Assembly (NCBI GenBank): GCA_964449565.1
Contig: CAYUZB010000005.1
Coordinates: 13,940 to 77,939 of the forward strand
Length of the DNA stretch: 64,000 bases
Origin: Granulosicoccus sp964449565
GTDB lineage: Bacteria; Pseudomonadota; Gammaproteobacteria; Granulosicoccales; Granulosicoccaceae
Reading direction: 5' to 3'
Each line of letters begins with the position of its first letter. Within the stretch, counting starts at the first letter, position 1. Both the position numbers and the translations under genes were made by a program. The notes under the pieces were generated by a model. It was not told where the DNA came from. It did not search any database and saw only the letters and a list, made by a program, of their open reading frames with translations. This document shows positions 1 through 7,894 of this stretch, in pieces.

Positions 1-111
1 GACTGGCCACAAATTAGCGAATGCCCTGAGTTGTTCGGACGTAAATTTGATACCCGCGAGTCGCCAGAGATCGTTGATCGAGTGCTTGAACACATACGGG
101 CAGCCGCGTGA
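1..111 (+). CDS. C-terminal end of a GT14-like (Core-2/I-branching type) glycosyltransferase, partial
   Basis: An open frame runs in from the left edge and stops at TGA 109-111, leaving 36 residues. The tail contains ELFGRKFD followed by a helix-like stretch. This pattern resembles the FFARKF-type C-terminus of xylosyltransferase/Core-2 I-branching enzymes (GT14) as I recall it from human XYLT1. The fit is attractive because an N-terminal fragment of the same family occurs at 14862-15313 and a UDP-xylose synthase gene follows. The match rests on about ten residues, so the family call is tentative; that this is the end of a real gene is more secure. Confidence 0.45.
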   Translation, partial: DWPQISECPELFGRKFDTRESPEIVDRVLEHIRAAA

Positions 112-431
112 AGCTTCCCCGAGGGCGCTGTAAGCCATAAATATTGACAATTGCGATGTGGATATGACCGTGTTTCTCGTTGCGGTCTGAGGCAAACTAC
201 TGTGTGTGGCCGTTTACAGGCTATTTTCAGGCAAAAAAAGTGGGCAAGAATGCGCTTTTTTCGTGCGTTCGGCTGCTGTCTGACAATACCGCATGCCGGC
301 TGTGCCAGCTGGCTCGTAAATTGCGTCTGTTATGTGTAAATGTGGGGTCTATTATCAGTGTTTTCTGGCAAGGACTCCTGCGGTCGGCCAAACCGCCAAA
401 TTCCCATCAGGATATCGGATTAAACAATACA
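112..431. other. 320-bp non-coding stretch upstream of the UDP-xylose synthase gene
   Basis: No convincing gene is seen. The frame of the downstream epimerase stays open back to position 180, but that extension has no family similarity and is Cys/Arg rich, unlike the protein. A TTGACA at 144-149 has no good -10 partner. A TATTAT at 350-355 could be a -10 element with a poor -35. No terminator is visible after the upstream gene fragment. Confidence 0.4.
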
Positions 432-1439
432 ATGAATGACATAGCTTCATCAATGGGTATCAGAAAACGTGTTCTGGTCACAGGGGGAGCCGGTTTTCTG
501 GGCTCGCATCTGTGCGAGCGACTTTTGAGTGAAGGGAATGAAGTTATCTGTATGGATAATTACTTCACCGGCTCAAAACAAAATATTCAACACTTGATGG
601 ATAACACATCCTTTGAGCTGATGCGCCACGATGTGACCTTTCCGGTTTATCTGGAAATTGACGAAATCTATAATCTTGCCTGCCCGGCATCGCCGATTCA
701 TTATCAACATGATCCGGTTCAAACAACCAAGACCAGTGTTCATGGTGCGATTAATATGCTTGGATTGGCCAAGCGAACTGGTGCCAAAATTTTCCAGGCA
801 TCAACCAGCGAGGTATATGGTGACCCTAAAGTGCATCCGCAGCACGAAAGCTACTGGGGTCATGTTAACCCGATTGGTTTTCGTTCTTGCTATGACGAGG
901 GCAAGCGTTGTGCGGAGACACTGTTTTTTGACTATCGTCGTCAGCATGATCTTCGTATCAAAGTCGGACGTATCTTCAATACCTACGGCCCGCGCATGCA
1001 TCCTAACGATGGGCGCGTTGTTTCCAACTTTATTGTTCAGGCGTTAACTGGCCAGCCAATCACCATTTACGGTGAAGGCGATCAGACACGTTCGTTCTGC
1101 TACTGCCTGGATCTCATTGAAGCCTTTGTTCGATTGATGAATACCGATGATTCCTTCACTGGTCCTGTCAACATTGGCAACCCGAGCGAATTCACGATCA
1201 AGCAGCTGGCCGAGAAGGTCATCGAGATGACTAACTCATCATCAAAACTGGTTTACAAAGAACTGCCAAGTGATGATCCGACACAACGTCGACCGGATAT
1301 CACACTTGCCAAGGAAACGATGGGTTGGGAGCCGAAGGTTGCGCTGGAGGATGGGCTCAAGAGCACCATCGAATATTTCGACAGCCTGCTGTCAGATGAG
1401 TCGGCAACGGTCAGCCAGATGGCTGTTCGTGCTTCATGA
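432..1439 (+). CDS. UDP-glucuronate decarboxylase (UDP-xylose synthase), SDR family
   Basis: A 335-residue NAD-dependent epimerase/dehydratase. It carries the nucleotide-binding motif GGAGFLGSH near residue 18, a D-N-Y-F-T-G segment that is characteristic of UXS-type enzymes, and the catalytic S/T-x-Y..YxxxK arrangement (ASTSEVYG, then YDEGKRCAE). The GRIFNTYGPRM segment is also typical of UDP-glucuronate decarboxylase. The expected reaction is UDP-glucuronate to UDP-xylose plus CO2 in the cytoplasm. I chose ATG 432 because homologous sequence begins about ten residues later; the open frame upstream to 180 looks non-coding. The gene is 29 bp ahead of rmlA and co-directional, so the two probably form an operon supplying sugar nucleotides to the capsule locus. 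UDP-xylose here pairs suggestively with the GT14-like fragments flanking the locus. Confidence 0.88.
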   Translation: MNDIASSMGIRKRVLVTGGAGFLGSHLCERLLSEGNEVICMDNYFTGSKQNIQHLMDNTSFELMRHDVTFPVYLEIDEIYNLACPASPIHYQHDPVQTTKTSVHGAINMLGLAKRTGAKIFQASTSEVYGDPKVHPQHESYWGHVNPIGFRSCYDEGKRCAETLFFDYRRQHDLRIKVGRIFNTYGPRMHPNDGRVVSNFIVQALTGQPITIYGEGDQTRSFCYCLDLIEAFVRLMNTDDSFTGPVNIGNPSEFTIKQLAEKVIEMTNSSSKLVYKELPSDDPTQRRPDITLAKETMGWEPKVALEDGLKSTIEYFDSLLSDESATVSQMAVRAS

Positions 1440-1468
1440 AAAAGTAGACCCACACGGATAAAAATTAC

Positions 1469-2368
1469 GTGAAAGGTATCATTCTCGCAGGTGGATCGGG
1501 TACACGACTGCACCCGATCACCCAGGTTGTATCCAAGCAGTTGCTGCCGGTATATGACAAGCCAATGGTGTATTACCCATTGACGACGTTGATGCTTGCA
1601 GGAATTCGCGACATCCTGCTTATTTCGACACCGCGAGATGTGCCGCTGTTCCAACAATTGCTTGGTGATGGTAGCCAATGGGGTATCAATCTTAGCTACA
1701 CGGTACAGCCATCGCCAGACGGGCTTGCTCAGTCATTTATACTCGGTGAAGATTTCATCGCGGATGACAACGTGGCCTTGATTCTGGGTGACAATATTTT
1801 TCACGGTCATGATCTTGCCGGTCTCCTGGGTAATGCCTCACGACAAGAAAGCGGTGCAACCGTTTTCGCTTATCGTGTCAGCGATCCTGAACGCTACGGT
1901 GTTGTGAGTTTCGATGAGCATGGACGTGCCCTGGATATCGAAGAAAAGCCATTAAAGCCAGCATCGAGTTATGCGGTGACTGGTTTGTATTTTTATGACA
2001 ATGATGTTGTATCCATCGCCAAGGGCATCAAGCCATCAGCACGAGGTGAACTTGAGATCACCGATGTCAACAAACACTACCTGGAGCGCAATCGCCTGAT
2101 GGTCGAAACCATGAGCCGCGGTTTTGCGTGGCTGGACACGGGAACCGGTAACTCTTTGCTCGAAGCGGGGCAGTTTGTAGAAACGCTGGAACGCAGGCAG
2201 GGACTCAAGATCGCTTGCCCTGAAGAAGTATCCTGGCGCGCAGGCTGGATCAACGACGATCAATTACTGGCGTTGAGTGAACCCTTGTCCAAAAATGCCT
2301 ACGGTCAATATCTCAAATCTTTGGTTCACGAACAACGTGGCCGAACGACACTACGCCTGGTCAGTTAG
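1469..2368 (+). CDS. rfbA: glucose-1-phosphate thymidylyltransferase RmlA
   Basis: This 299-residue protein has the family's full length. It starts with the nucleotidyltransferase signature (GGSGTRLHP), followed by the SKQLLPVYDKPM lysine-containing motif and the LGDN metal-binding segment near residue 110. It makes dTDP-glucose from glucose-1-phosphate and dTTP, the first step to dTDP-L-rhamnose. The start is GTG 1469, since the conserved KGIILAGG strand begins at the next codon. It is the only rml gene in this locus; rmlC, rmlD and rmlB lie together at 36607-39112. It ends 18 bp from the convergent GT29-like gene. Confidence 0.93.
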   Translation: MKGIILAGGSGTRLHPITQVVSKQLLPVYDKPMVYYPLTTLMLAGIRDILLISTPRDVPLFQQLLGDGSQWGINLSYTVQPSPDGLAQSFILGEDFIADDNVALILGDNIFHGHDLAGLLGNASRQESGATVFAYRVSDPERYGVVSFDEHGRALDIEEKPLKPASSYAVTGLYFYDNDVVSIAKGIKPSARGELEITDVNKHYLERNRLMVETMSRGFAWLDTGTGNSLLEAGQFVETLERRQGLKIACPEEVSWRAGWINDDQLLALSEPLSKNAYGQYLKSLVHEQRGRTTLRLVS

Positions 2369-2372
2369 TCCG

Positions 2373-2397
2373 GCGAGTGGGGTTGCTCAAGACTCGC
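2373..2397 (+). terminator. weak hairpin at the rmlA / GT29 convergent junction
   Basis: GCGAGT (2373-2378) can pair with ACTCGC (2392-2397) across a 13-base loop, and a short T-run follows at about 2403. It lies in the 18-bp gap and the end of the convergent gene. The stem is short and the loop long, so termination is only a possibility. Confidence 0.25.
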
Positions 2398-3436
2398 ACC
2401 ACTTTTGATATAACGTAGCCTCCGCAGACCAATTGTGCCTATCAGAACGCGCTGCATCATCGCGGTAGTGATTCGCGGTTTCGTCATTTGATGCGCCATC
2501 CATCAGCTTGTGATTTTCCAGGCGGCTGAAACCAAAGGTTGTCATGGCACTTGCTTTGACCCCAGCCTGGCGCAAGGCATCGATCATCAATAAGCCAGCA
2601 CTCGGTGGGGCGGATAACTCCCTGACCAGACAATGCCATCGCCGCAGATCGAATATTGCAATATGAGTGACCGCTTGCATGGCGACTTGCGTCCAGTAGC
2701 GTGAAGCCCGTGTCCAGGGGTCTGGCCCGGTAACAGCACATCGGTTTGCCGCGGCGCGAACAGTATCAAAATTCAAGCCTGGGGACGCAACCCACAGTGT
2801 TGTCTTGCTTCCTATGTCAGCTTCAATTTCAGCAGTAGCGTCGACCACTACCCCGGTATTGTTGAATCGAATGACTATATCGTGTGCATCAATATCGGTT
2901 CCAGCGCCATTACCTTCAAGCGAGGGACCGTTTCCGACTAACGCCACTCGTTTGCCGGAATCAACTGTGCCGAGTTCCTCCAGGAGCTGGTTGATTGTGA
3001 CGGATCGGGCAAGTAGTCCACGCGCCTTCTCTGCCTGCGAGAACAGTTTTTGATTCAGTAGTGCATGATGATGCTGGTTGAGATAATCCAGAACTCGTGG
3101 GAATTTCATCAATGCACGGCGCTGACGAAAGCCAAGACTAGTGCTGATATGCTGCTCGAGACGGGCTTGCAGTCGGTCGATTCGATTCGTGGCGATATCG
3201 AAGGAACACAAGCGAAAGAACAAGGGCCAGCTCGTCAGCCGACGATCCTTGATCAGTTCATCCACCTGTTCGATGCGCGTGTCCTCGACGCCCTCGATAC
3301 AGTGACTTGTGTCCAGAGCCAGTTTCAGATTAGCGGCGCTTGGCTGCCGTTCGGCAATTGACCATAACTGAGCGCAAAGCGAATCATGCCAGTCGCCATC
3401 ACGAAATGCTGCTTTGAGTATTGGATTCGCGCTCAT
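2387..3436 (-). CDS. GT29 (sialyltransferase-like) family glycosyltransferase
   Basis: 349 residues. The central VALVGNGPSLEGNG segment, followed by DIDAHDIVIRFNN, matches the L sialylmotif of glycosyltransferase family 29. PSAGLLMIDAL resembles the S sialylmotif, and the C-terminal HNWSAEATLYQKW segment resembles the H...E motif at the active site. The N-terminal 130 residues are helical and not recognised. GT29 is best known from animals, where it transfers CMP-sialic acid; bacterial members exist but acceptors are mostly unknown, and no sialic acid or CMP-sialate synthesis genes are in the window, so the donor may differ. The start codon overlaps the stop of the upstream gene (ATGA, 3433-3436), so the three minus-strand genes are translationally coupled. 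Lack of a transmembrane segment suggests a cytoplasmic enzyme. Confidence 0.75.
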   Translation of the reverse strand: MSANPILKAAFRDGDWHDSLCAQLWSIAERQPSAANLKLALDTSHCIEGVEDTRIEQVDELIKDRRLTSWPLFFRLCSFDIATNRIDRLQARLEQHISTSLGFRQRRALMKFPRVLDYLNQHHHALLNQKLFSQAEKARGLLARSVTINQLLEELGTVDSGKRVALVGNGPSLEGNGAGTDIDAHDIVIRFNNTGVVVDATAEIEADIGSKTTLWVASPGLNFDTVRAAANRCAVTGPDPWTRASRYWTQVAMQAVTHIAIFDLRRWHCLVRELSAPPSAGLLMIDALRQAGVKASAMTTFGFSRLENHKLMDGASNDETANHYRDDAARSDRHNWSAEATLYQKWCES

Positions 3437-4539
3437 GAGGATGAGCGCTTGTTTTTGAACGGGCGCAGTAGGGGTGACTGACTGTCATTGACAAAACGGC
3501 TGGGAGATTCGCGAAATTTATTGTATTTTCGTTGTCCCCGATTTAACGAATGGCTTAATCGGGTTGCCAATTCTGGCTTTTGGCGGGTATCAACACCTGG
3601 ACTCAGAATGGTGTTGAATGTGCGAGTATCAGATGTGTTGCGAGATTGGAATTCATTCGATGTGTCGTCAGATTCAGTCGCGGGCAACCACTGCTGCAAT
3701 ACAAGCTGCAACTCACTGGTGTACTTGATACGCATCTGACCATGTAGCGGGGCGTTTGTAAATTGTATATCGGCCAGTGAATGCAGTAGTTTCCCCGATG
3801 CTTCAGGCTTCCACGCGATACAGGGTATACCTGCAAGCAGTGCGTCAGCACATAAAGCGTCGATCGACTGTAGTGCGAAGGTCGTATTGCCAAGCAAGGC
3901 GTGGTAGTCGCTAAGTCGGTCAATCAGAATCGTGTGAGCCTGCCATCTCGCGTTGAGATTCATTGCTGCACACGCACGACTGGCCGCTTCGGAAACTGCT
4001 GTGTCAAAGTATGTAAGTAATACCTGACTATTATCCGGGTTCAATTGCGGGTTGCTTCTGTCTTGCAGTGATTCCAGTGTGCTCAGAATCGCAGCGATAT
4101 CCTCTTCATTCGGGAGGGCGCTTAGTTGTACATTGATTCGATGTGGTGCACGGTAAATTTCGTTGGGCCAGTTTGCTGGTAGTGGGTGGAATCGCGAATG
4201 AAATAGCGCAACCGGTTCCATCTCGCTGATGCGAACCTCACATTCTGTGTTGTAGAGGTCATCCAGATGGAGGTCCTGTCCTTGTACACCCACCGAAATT
4301 TCAGACTGGGATTTCGGATGAACCGGATACAACACCAGATTCGGGTGTGCGTTATCGACGCACAGGCGTATTGCCAGGGCGTTTGGAGTTGGCGCTGAGC
4401 CAAATACGTCAGGGTTGAAAACCCGCTCGATGTCTATCGACGTGGCATTTTGATGTCCAATCGTCTGCAATACAGCGCGCACTGAGGCTTCGAGCTCGTT
4501 CAGCTGATCAGACAATCGCTGTGAAATCATATGACTCAT
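3433..4539 (-). CDS. protein of unknown function in capsule locus
   Basis: I do not recognise this 368-residue protein. It has no signal peptide or membrane helices. The first half contains beta-rich stretches. The middle (around residues 190-270) alternates helices and strands, with ALCADALLAGIPCIAWKP resembling the C-terminal half of GT-B glycosyltransferases, where an 'ALAGIPV' segment contacts the nucleotide sugar. The last 70 residues are low-complexity, rich in Ser, Arg, Asn and Thr, probably disordered. The reading frame extends to 4596, but I prefer ATG 4539: it lies just after the upstream stop at 4547, as expected for coupled genes, whereas the longer start would overlap that gene by 50 bp. 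It sits between two glycosyltransferases, so a role in glycan assembly is an inference from context. Confidence 0.6.
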   Translation of the reverse strand: MSHMISQRLSDQLNELEASVRAVLQTIGHQNATSIDIERVFNPDVFGSAPTPNALAIRLCVDNAHPNLVLYPVHPKSQSEISVGVQGQDLHLDDLYNTECEVRISEMEPVALFHSRFHPLPANWPNEIYRAPHRINVQLSALPNEEDIAAILSTLESLQDRSNPQLNPDNSQVLLTYFDTAVSEAASRACAAMNLNARWQAHTILIDRLSDYHALLGNTTFALQSIDALCADALLAGIPCIAWKPEASGKLLHSLADIQFTNAPLHGQMRIKYTSELQLVLQQWLPATESDDTSNEFQSRNTSDTRTFNTILSPGVDTRQKPELATRLSHSLNRGQRKYNKFRESPSRFVNDSQSPLLRPFKNKRSSS

Positions 4540-4546
4540 GCGCCTG

Positions 4547-5614
4547 TCATGCGGCACTGGCATAACTGTGCCAGAACTCATCACTGTTCCATTCAACGGC
4601 CAAGGTCCGAGTATAGGTCAGGGCCGTACAGTACTCATATGCGTAGTCGCGAAGCGATTCGAGTTGTTGCTCGGCATAGCCATCGGCTGAAACCGTGTGA
4701 AGATCAGCGAGCCAGCTTTCCGCGTCAACCGGTTTGAACAAGCCATCGATATCATGTAGTTCGATATCGCTATTGGGTGAGCAGATTGCTGGAACTCCAA
4801 GCGCGGCTGACTCGATAAACTTGATATGCGATTTTGCTTGATTGAATCGAGTATCTGTCAACGGTGCCAGCGTTGCCCGTTTACCGGCAATGATCGATGG
4901 AAGTTCGAAGTAATCTATCCATTGGGATGATTGCAATTGTGCAGCTGGTAGGGATTCGGCGCCGTCGAGTTTGCCAACGATATGCAGTTTTGCAGCAACA
5001 CGTTCTGCGAGAAATGTTGCTAGCGTGGACATGATAGATCTGAAATCTGCATCGTGACTTCGCGTACCGGGAAGATAGGCCAGCTCAATCGAGGCTTTTG
5101 TTTCAGATCGTTGAAAATTCGCATGCTGTAACCAGTATTCGGACAATCCGTTTCGCAGCAGTAAGATGTGTTTGTTCGGAAACGTGTTTGTCGCGTGATC
5201 GGCGATGGCTGGTGTTGATGCTGTTATGTGTGAAAAACCCTGTAGCGCTTTTGCGTGATCGGCAAATTGGGCGGCCACTTTTTTCGCCCGAGCAAAACCA
5301 TTGATGACTCGTGGAGATTCCACAGCCAGATCTGGATCGAAAATAAGATCATCGAAATCGGCGACCAGTTTCACATCGTGCCTCAGACAAGTGCTGACCA
5401 GTCGGTGTAGCTTGCGACTGGTCACAGGACGAAGGCAGCTGACAATGTCATAGCGTTCGACGATGCCAGGATCGAGGGCAGCCAGTGTCGTGACATCCGC
5501 TCGGAACCCATGGCTGCGCAGAGCTTCAGCCATATTGAAACAACGATAGCGCGTCGAGCCGTCGCCATAGGGTTGAGCATCCAGCCTGCCACCGGTCACG
5601 AACAGTATGTTCAT
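4547..5614 (-). CDS. GT4-like glycosyltransferase (GT-B fold)
   Basis: 355 residues. The N-terminus MNILFVTGG leads into a Rossmann-type domain with a conserved DGSTRYR segment typical of GT4 enzymes that bind donor or acceptor. The C-terminal half contains KFIESAALGVPAICS, the classic E-x7-E-type nucleotide-sugar-binding region of GT-B transferases. VLLR-N-G near residue 160 also fits the family linker. The start at 5614 was chosen because homologous sequence begins exactly at this Met; the frame stays open 200 bp further up but reads as Arg-rich nonsense. First gene of a minus-strand set (5614 to 2387), divergent from kpsC with about 150 bp between them, which should hold both promoters. 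Sugar donor unknown. Confidence 0.8.
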   Translation of the reverse strand: MNILFVTGGRLDAQPYGDGSTRYRCFNMAEALRSHGFRADVTTLAALDPGIVERYDIVSCLRPVTSRKLHRLVSTCLRHDVKLVADFDDLIFDPDLAVESPRVINGFARAKKVAAQFADHAKALQGFSHITASTPAIADHATNTFPNKHILLLRNGLSEYWLQHANFQRSETKASIELAYLPGTRSHDADFRSIMSTLATFLAERVAAKLHIVGKLDGAESLPAAQLQSSQWIDYFELPSIIAGKRATLAPLTDTRFNQAKSHIKFIESAALGVPAICSPNSDIELHDIDGLFKPVDAESWLADLHTVSADGYAEQQLESLRDYAYEYCTALTYTRTLAVEWNSDEFWHSYASAA

Positions 5615-5767
5615 GTTATGTCCCGAGAGCTCAGATGAGCAATAGGCGTTGGGATATTCTGCATATCCGAAAAATGCAATTTGGAGGCCATCAACAATGC
5701 CCTTCAGACCGATCAGCATGCGGTTTTTAGATCTTTTTGACCGGTTTGGCGACCGCGGCGCGATGGC

Positions 5768-7894
5768 GTGGTTTCTGCTACATCTCAGTATCGGGATCGA
5801 CACAAGATATCGCACTTGAAATCCAGTTCAGCACCACACACCGAAGCAGGCATTCATGCGATCGCCACATCTGCCGGCATCAGGGCCATTGTGCATTTGC
5901 CGAATTTTCTCGGTGTTGATTCAGTTGTCTCCCCGGCGGTTGCGGACGCGCGCAACCTGGATGTCTCGATGGTTGTCGTTTGGGGACGAAAGGAGAGTGC
6001 CGAACCGGCTCTGGCTTTGGCGTCTGAACGAGATTTACCGGTCGTCTATATCGAGGACGGTTGGGTACGTACTTCATCTGCCGATGCGCATTCACGACGT
6101 GTTTATTCTTTGTTGGTCGATCATGAAGGTGTGTACTACGACAGCACAACACCTTCCGAACTTGAAAATTTGTTGAACCTGCCAGATGCTCAATTCTCCG
6201 TCCATTGTGGTGCCGCTGAGCGCAAGGAAGCGCAAGATTGCCGCGCGCTTCTGATCGATAACAGTATTACCAAATACAATTTTTGCCAGCGTGCTGATGC
6301 AAGCGACGTCAAACAGGATGAACGGGACCTGGTTCTTGTCATTGATCAAACTCTGGATGATGCGTCTCTTGCCTACGGTGATATGTCTGCCAGGCAGTTC
6401 GAAGAGATGCTCGATGCCGCCATTTCGGAGAATCCGCATTCGCGAATTGTGGTCCGCACGCATCCGGATGTTGTTTCAGGGCGCCGCGCAGGTTACCTCG
6501 GCAGTCTTGCCGTTTCAAAGGGGCTTGAGATCAGCGCCAAAGGTGATAATCCGATAGATTGGTTGAAGCATGCGGCGAAAGTGTATGTCGGGACATCTCA
6601 GATCGGTTATGAAGCACTGCTCTGCGGCGCAGACGTCCATGTGTTTGGAAAACCGTTCTACGCAGGGTGGGGGCTAACCAATGACCGTCAACCGATCCCA
6701 CGTCGAGTACAAAAGCGCAGTGTCGATGAACTCTTCTTCGCAGCACACATTGCCATAGCTCATTATTGTCACCCGGTGACCGGTGACAACTGGACGCTGC
6801 GTGAGTGTCTGGCCCATGTCTGTCTGCAGCAACATGAATTTGCGCGAAACGCACGGGCCTTTGTCGGTTATGGAATTACGCTTTGGAAGCGTCGTTATCT
6901 GCGTCAATATCTTCGATCGCCCGCTGGGAGTTTGCGTTTCGCCAGTGCCTGCAGCCGATCTCCAGAGGAAACCGCATTGACCTGGAGTTTTCGAGATGAG
7001 TCAGAAGGACGTAAGCCTTTGAGTGGCAGCGTGCATCGCATCGAGGATGGTTTCCTGCGTTCACGTGGTCTGGGATCGGACTTCGTCGCACCGGCATCAA
7101 TCGTGGTCGACGGTAGCGGACTGTATTTTGACCCATCGAGTGCCAGTGATCTTGAAAACCTTTTGCAGAGGCATGACTGCACACCAGCGGAAGTCTCCCG
7201 CGCGGCACGATTGCGGCGACAGATCCTTGCTGCTGGTGTCAGTAAATACAATGTGGGTCGAGATACGCGAAAACTTGAAGCACCAGCGGACAAACCATTA
7301 TTGCTGGTCGTGGGGCAGGTCGCTGATGATGAATCGATACGGCGTGGGTCCCAGGACATTGGCGGTAATCTCGCATTGTGCGAAGCTGCACGAAAGGACA
7401 ATCCGCAGGCCCATATTGTTTTCAAACCGCATCCGGATGTTGTTAGCGGTAATCGAATTGGCGAGATACCGGAAGATGTCTTGCTCAGTATTGTCGATGA
7501 CATCGTTGTTGATATCAATATCATTGATTGCATAGAGCAGTGTGATGAATTACACACGATCACATCCCTATCAGGATTCGAGGCATTACTGCGCAACAAG
7601 ACTGTCGTGACCTATGGGCTACCTTTTTATGCGGGTTGGGGTTTGACCCGTGATCGGCATGATCTGGTGCGCAGGACCCGAGCCAGGACATTGGATGAGC
7701 TGGTTTACCTCAGCCTGATTGCCTATCCCAAATACCTGGATATCGAGAGCGGTGAATTCGTTCGGCCGGAAGATCTGGTCAGTATGATGGCACGCGAGAC
7801 TCGCGTATCGACAAGCGCGGCGGGCAGCCGCGCTCCTCGTCTTTGGCGCAAGGCGCGAAATATCGTCAAGGCGATACGTTACTCGGCCGCATAA
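5768..7894 (+). CDS. kpsC: KpsC, capsule lipid-linker beta-Kdo transferase
   Basis: 708 residues made of two repeated modules, as in KpsC. Module one carries VYIEDGWVRT (about residue 95) and KPFYAGWGLTNDR (about 295). Module two carries HRIEDGFLRSRGLGSDF (about 423) and LPFYAGWGLTRDR (about 617), with HPDVVSG in both. In Kps capsules, KpsC and KpsS add the poly-beta-Kdo linker to phosphatidylglycerol, on which the polysaccharide is anchored for ABC-transporter export. KpsS is encoded at 15417-16763. No kpsM/T/E/D or kpsU/F genes are in the window, so export and CMP-Kdo genes must be elsewhere. Start GTG 5768 is uncertain: the first 35 residues are not conserved-looking and no better in-frame start is visible before the domain. 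The 3' end overlaps the convergent GT2 gene by 16 bp. Confidence 0.92.
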   Translation: MVSATSQYRDRHKISHLKSSSAPHTEAGIHAIATSAGIRAIVHLPNFLGVDSVVSPAVADARNLDVSMVVVWGRKESAEPALALASERDLPVVYIEDGWVRTSSADAHSRRVYSLLVDHEGVYYDSTTPSELENLLNLPDAQFSVHCGAAERKEAQDCRALLIDNSITKYNFCQRADASDVKQDERDLVLVIDQTLDDASLAYGDMSARQFEEMLDAAISENPHSRIVVRTHPDVVSGRRAGYLGSLAVSKGLEISAKGDNPIDWLKHAAKVYVGTSQIGYEALLCGADVHVFGKPFYAGWGLTNDRQPIPRRVQKRSVDELFFAAHIAIAHYCHPVTGDNWTLRECLAHVCLQQHEFARNARAFVGYGITLWKRRYLRQYLRSPAGSLRFASACSRSPEETALTWSFRDESEGRKPLSGSVHRIEDGFLRSRGLGSDFVAPASIVVDGSGLYFDPSSASDLENLLQRHDCTPAEVSRAARLRRQILAAGVSKYNVGRDTRKLEAPADKPLLLVVGQVADDESIRRGSQDIGGNLALCEAARKDNPQAHIVFKPHPDVVSGNRIGEIPEDVLLSIVDDIVVDINIIDCIEQCDELHTITSLSGFEALLRNKTVVTYGLPFYAGWGLTRDRHDLVRRTRARTLDELVYLSLIAYPKYLDIESGEFVRPEDLVSMMARETRVSTSAAGSRAPRLWRKARNIVKAIRYSAA

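Noticed and set aside
180..431. N-terminal extension of the UDP-xylose synthase
   Set aside because: 84 extra residues with odd composition and no family match; ATG 432 fits the known domain start.
6904..7599. 231-codon open frame on the minus strand inside kpsC
   Set aside because: Ser/Arg-rich composition and no family motif; it is the antisense shadow of a well-conserved gene.
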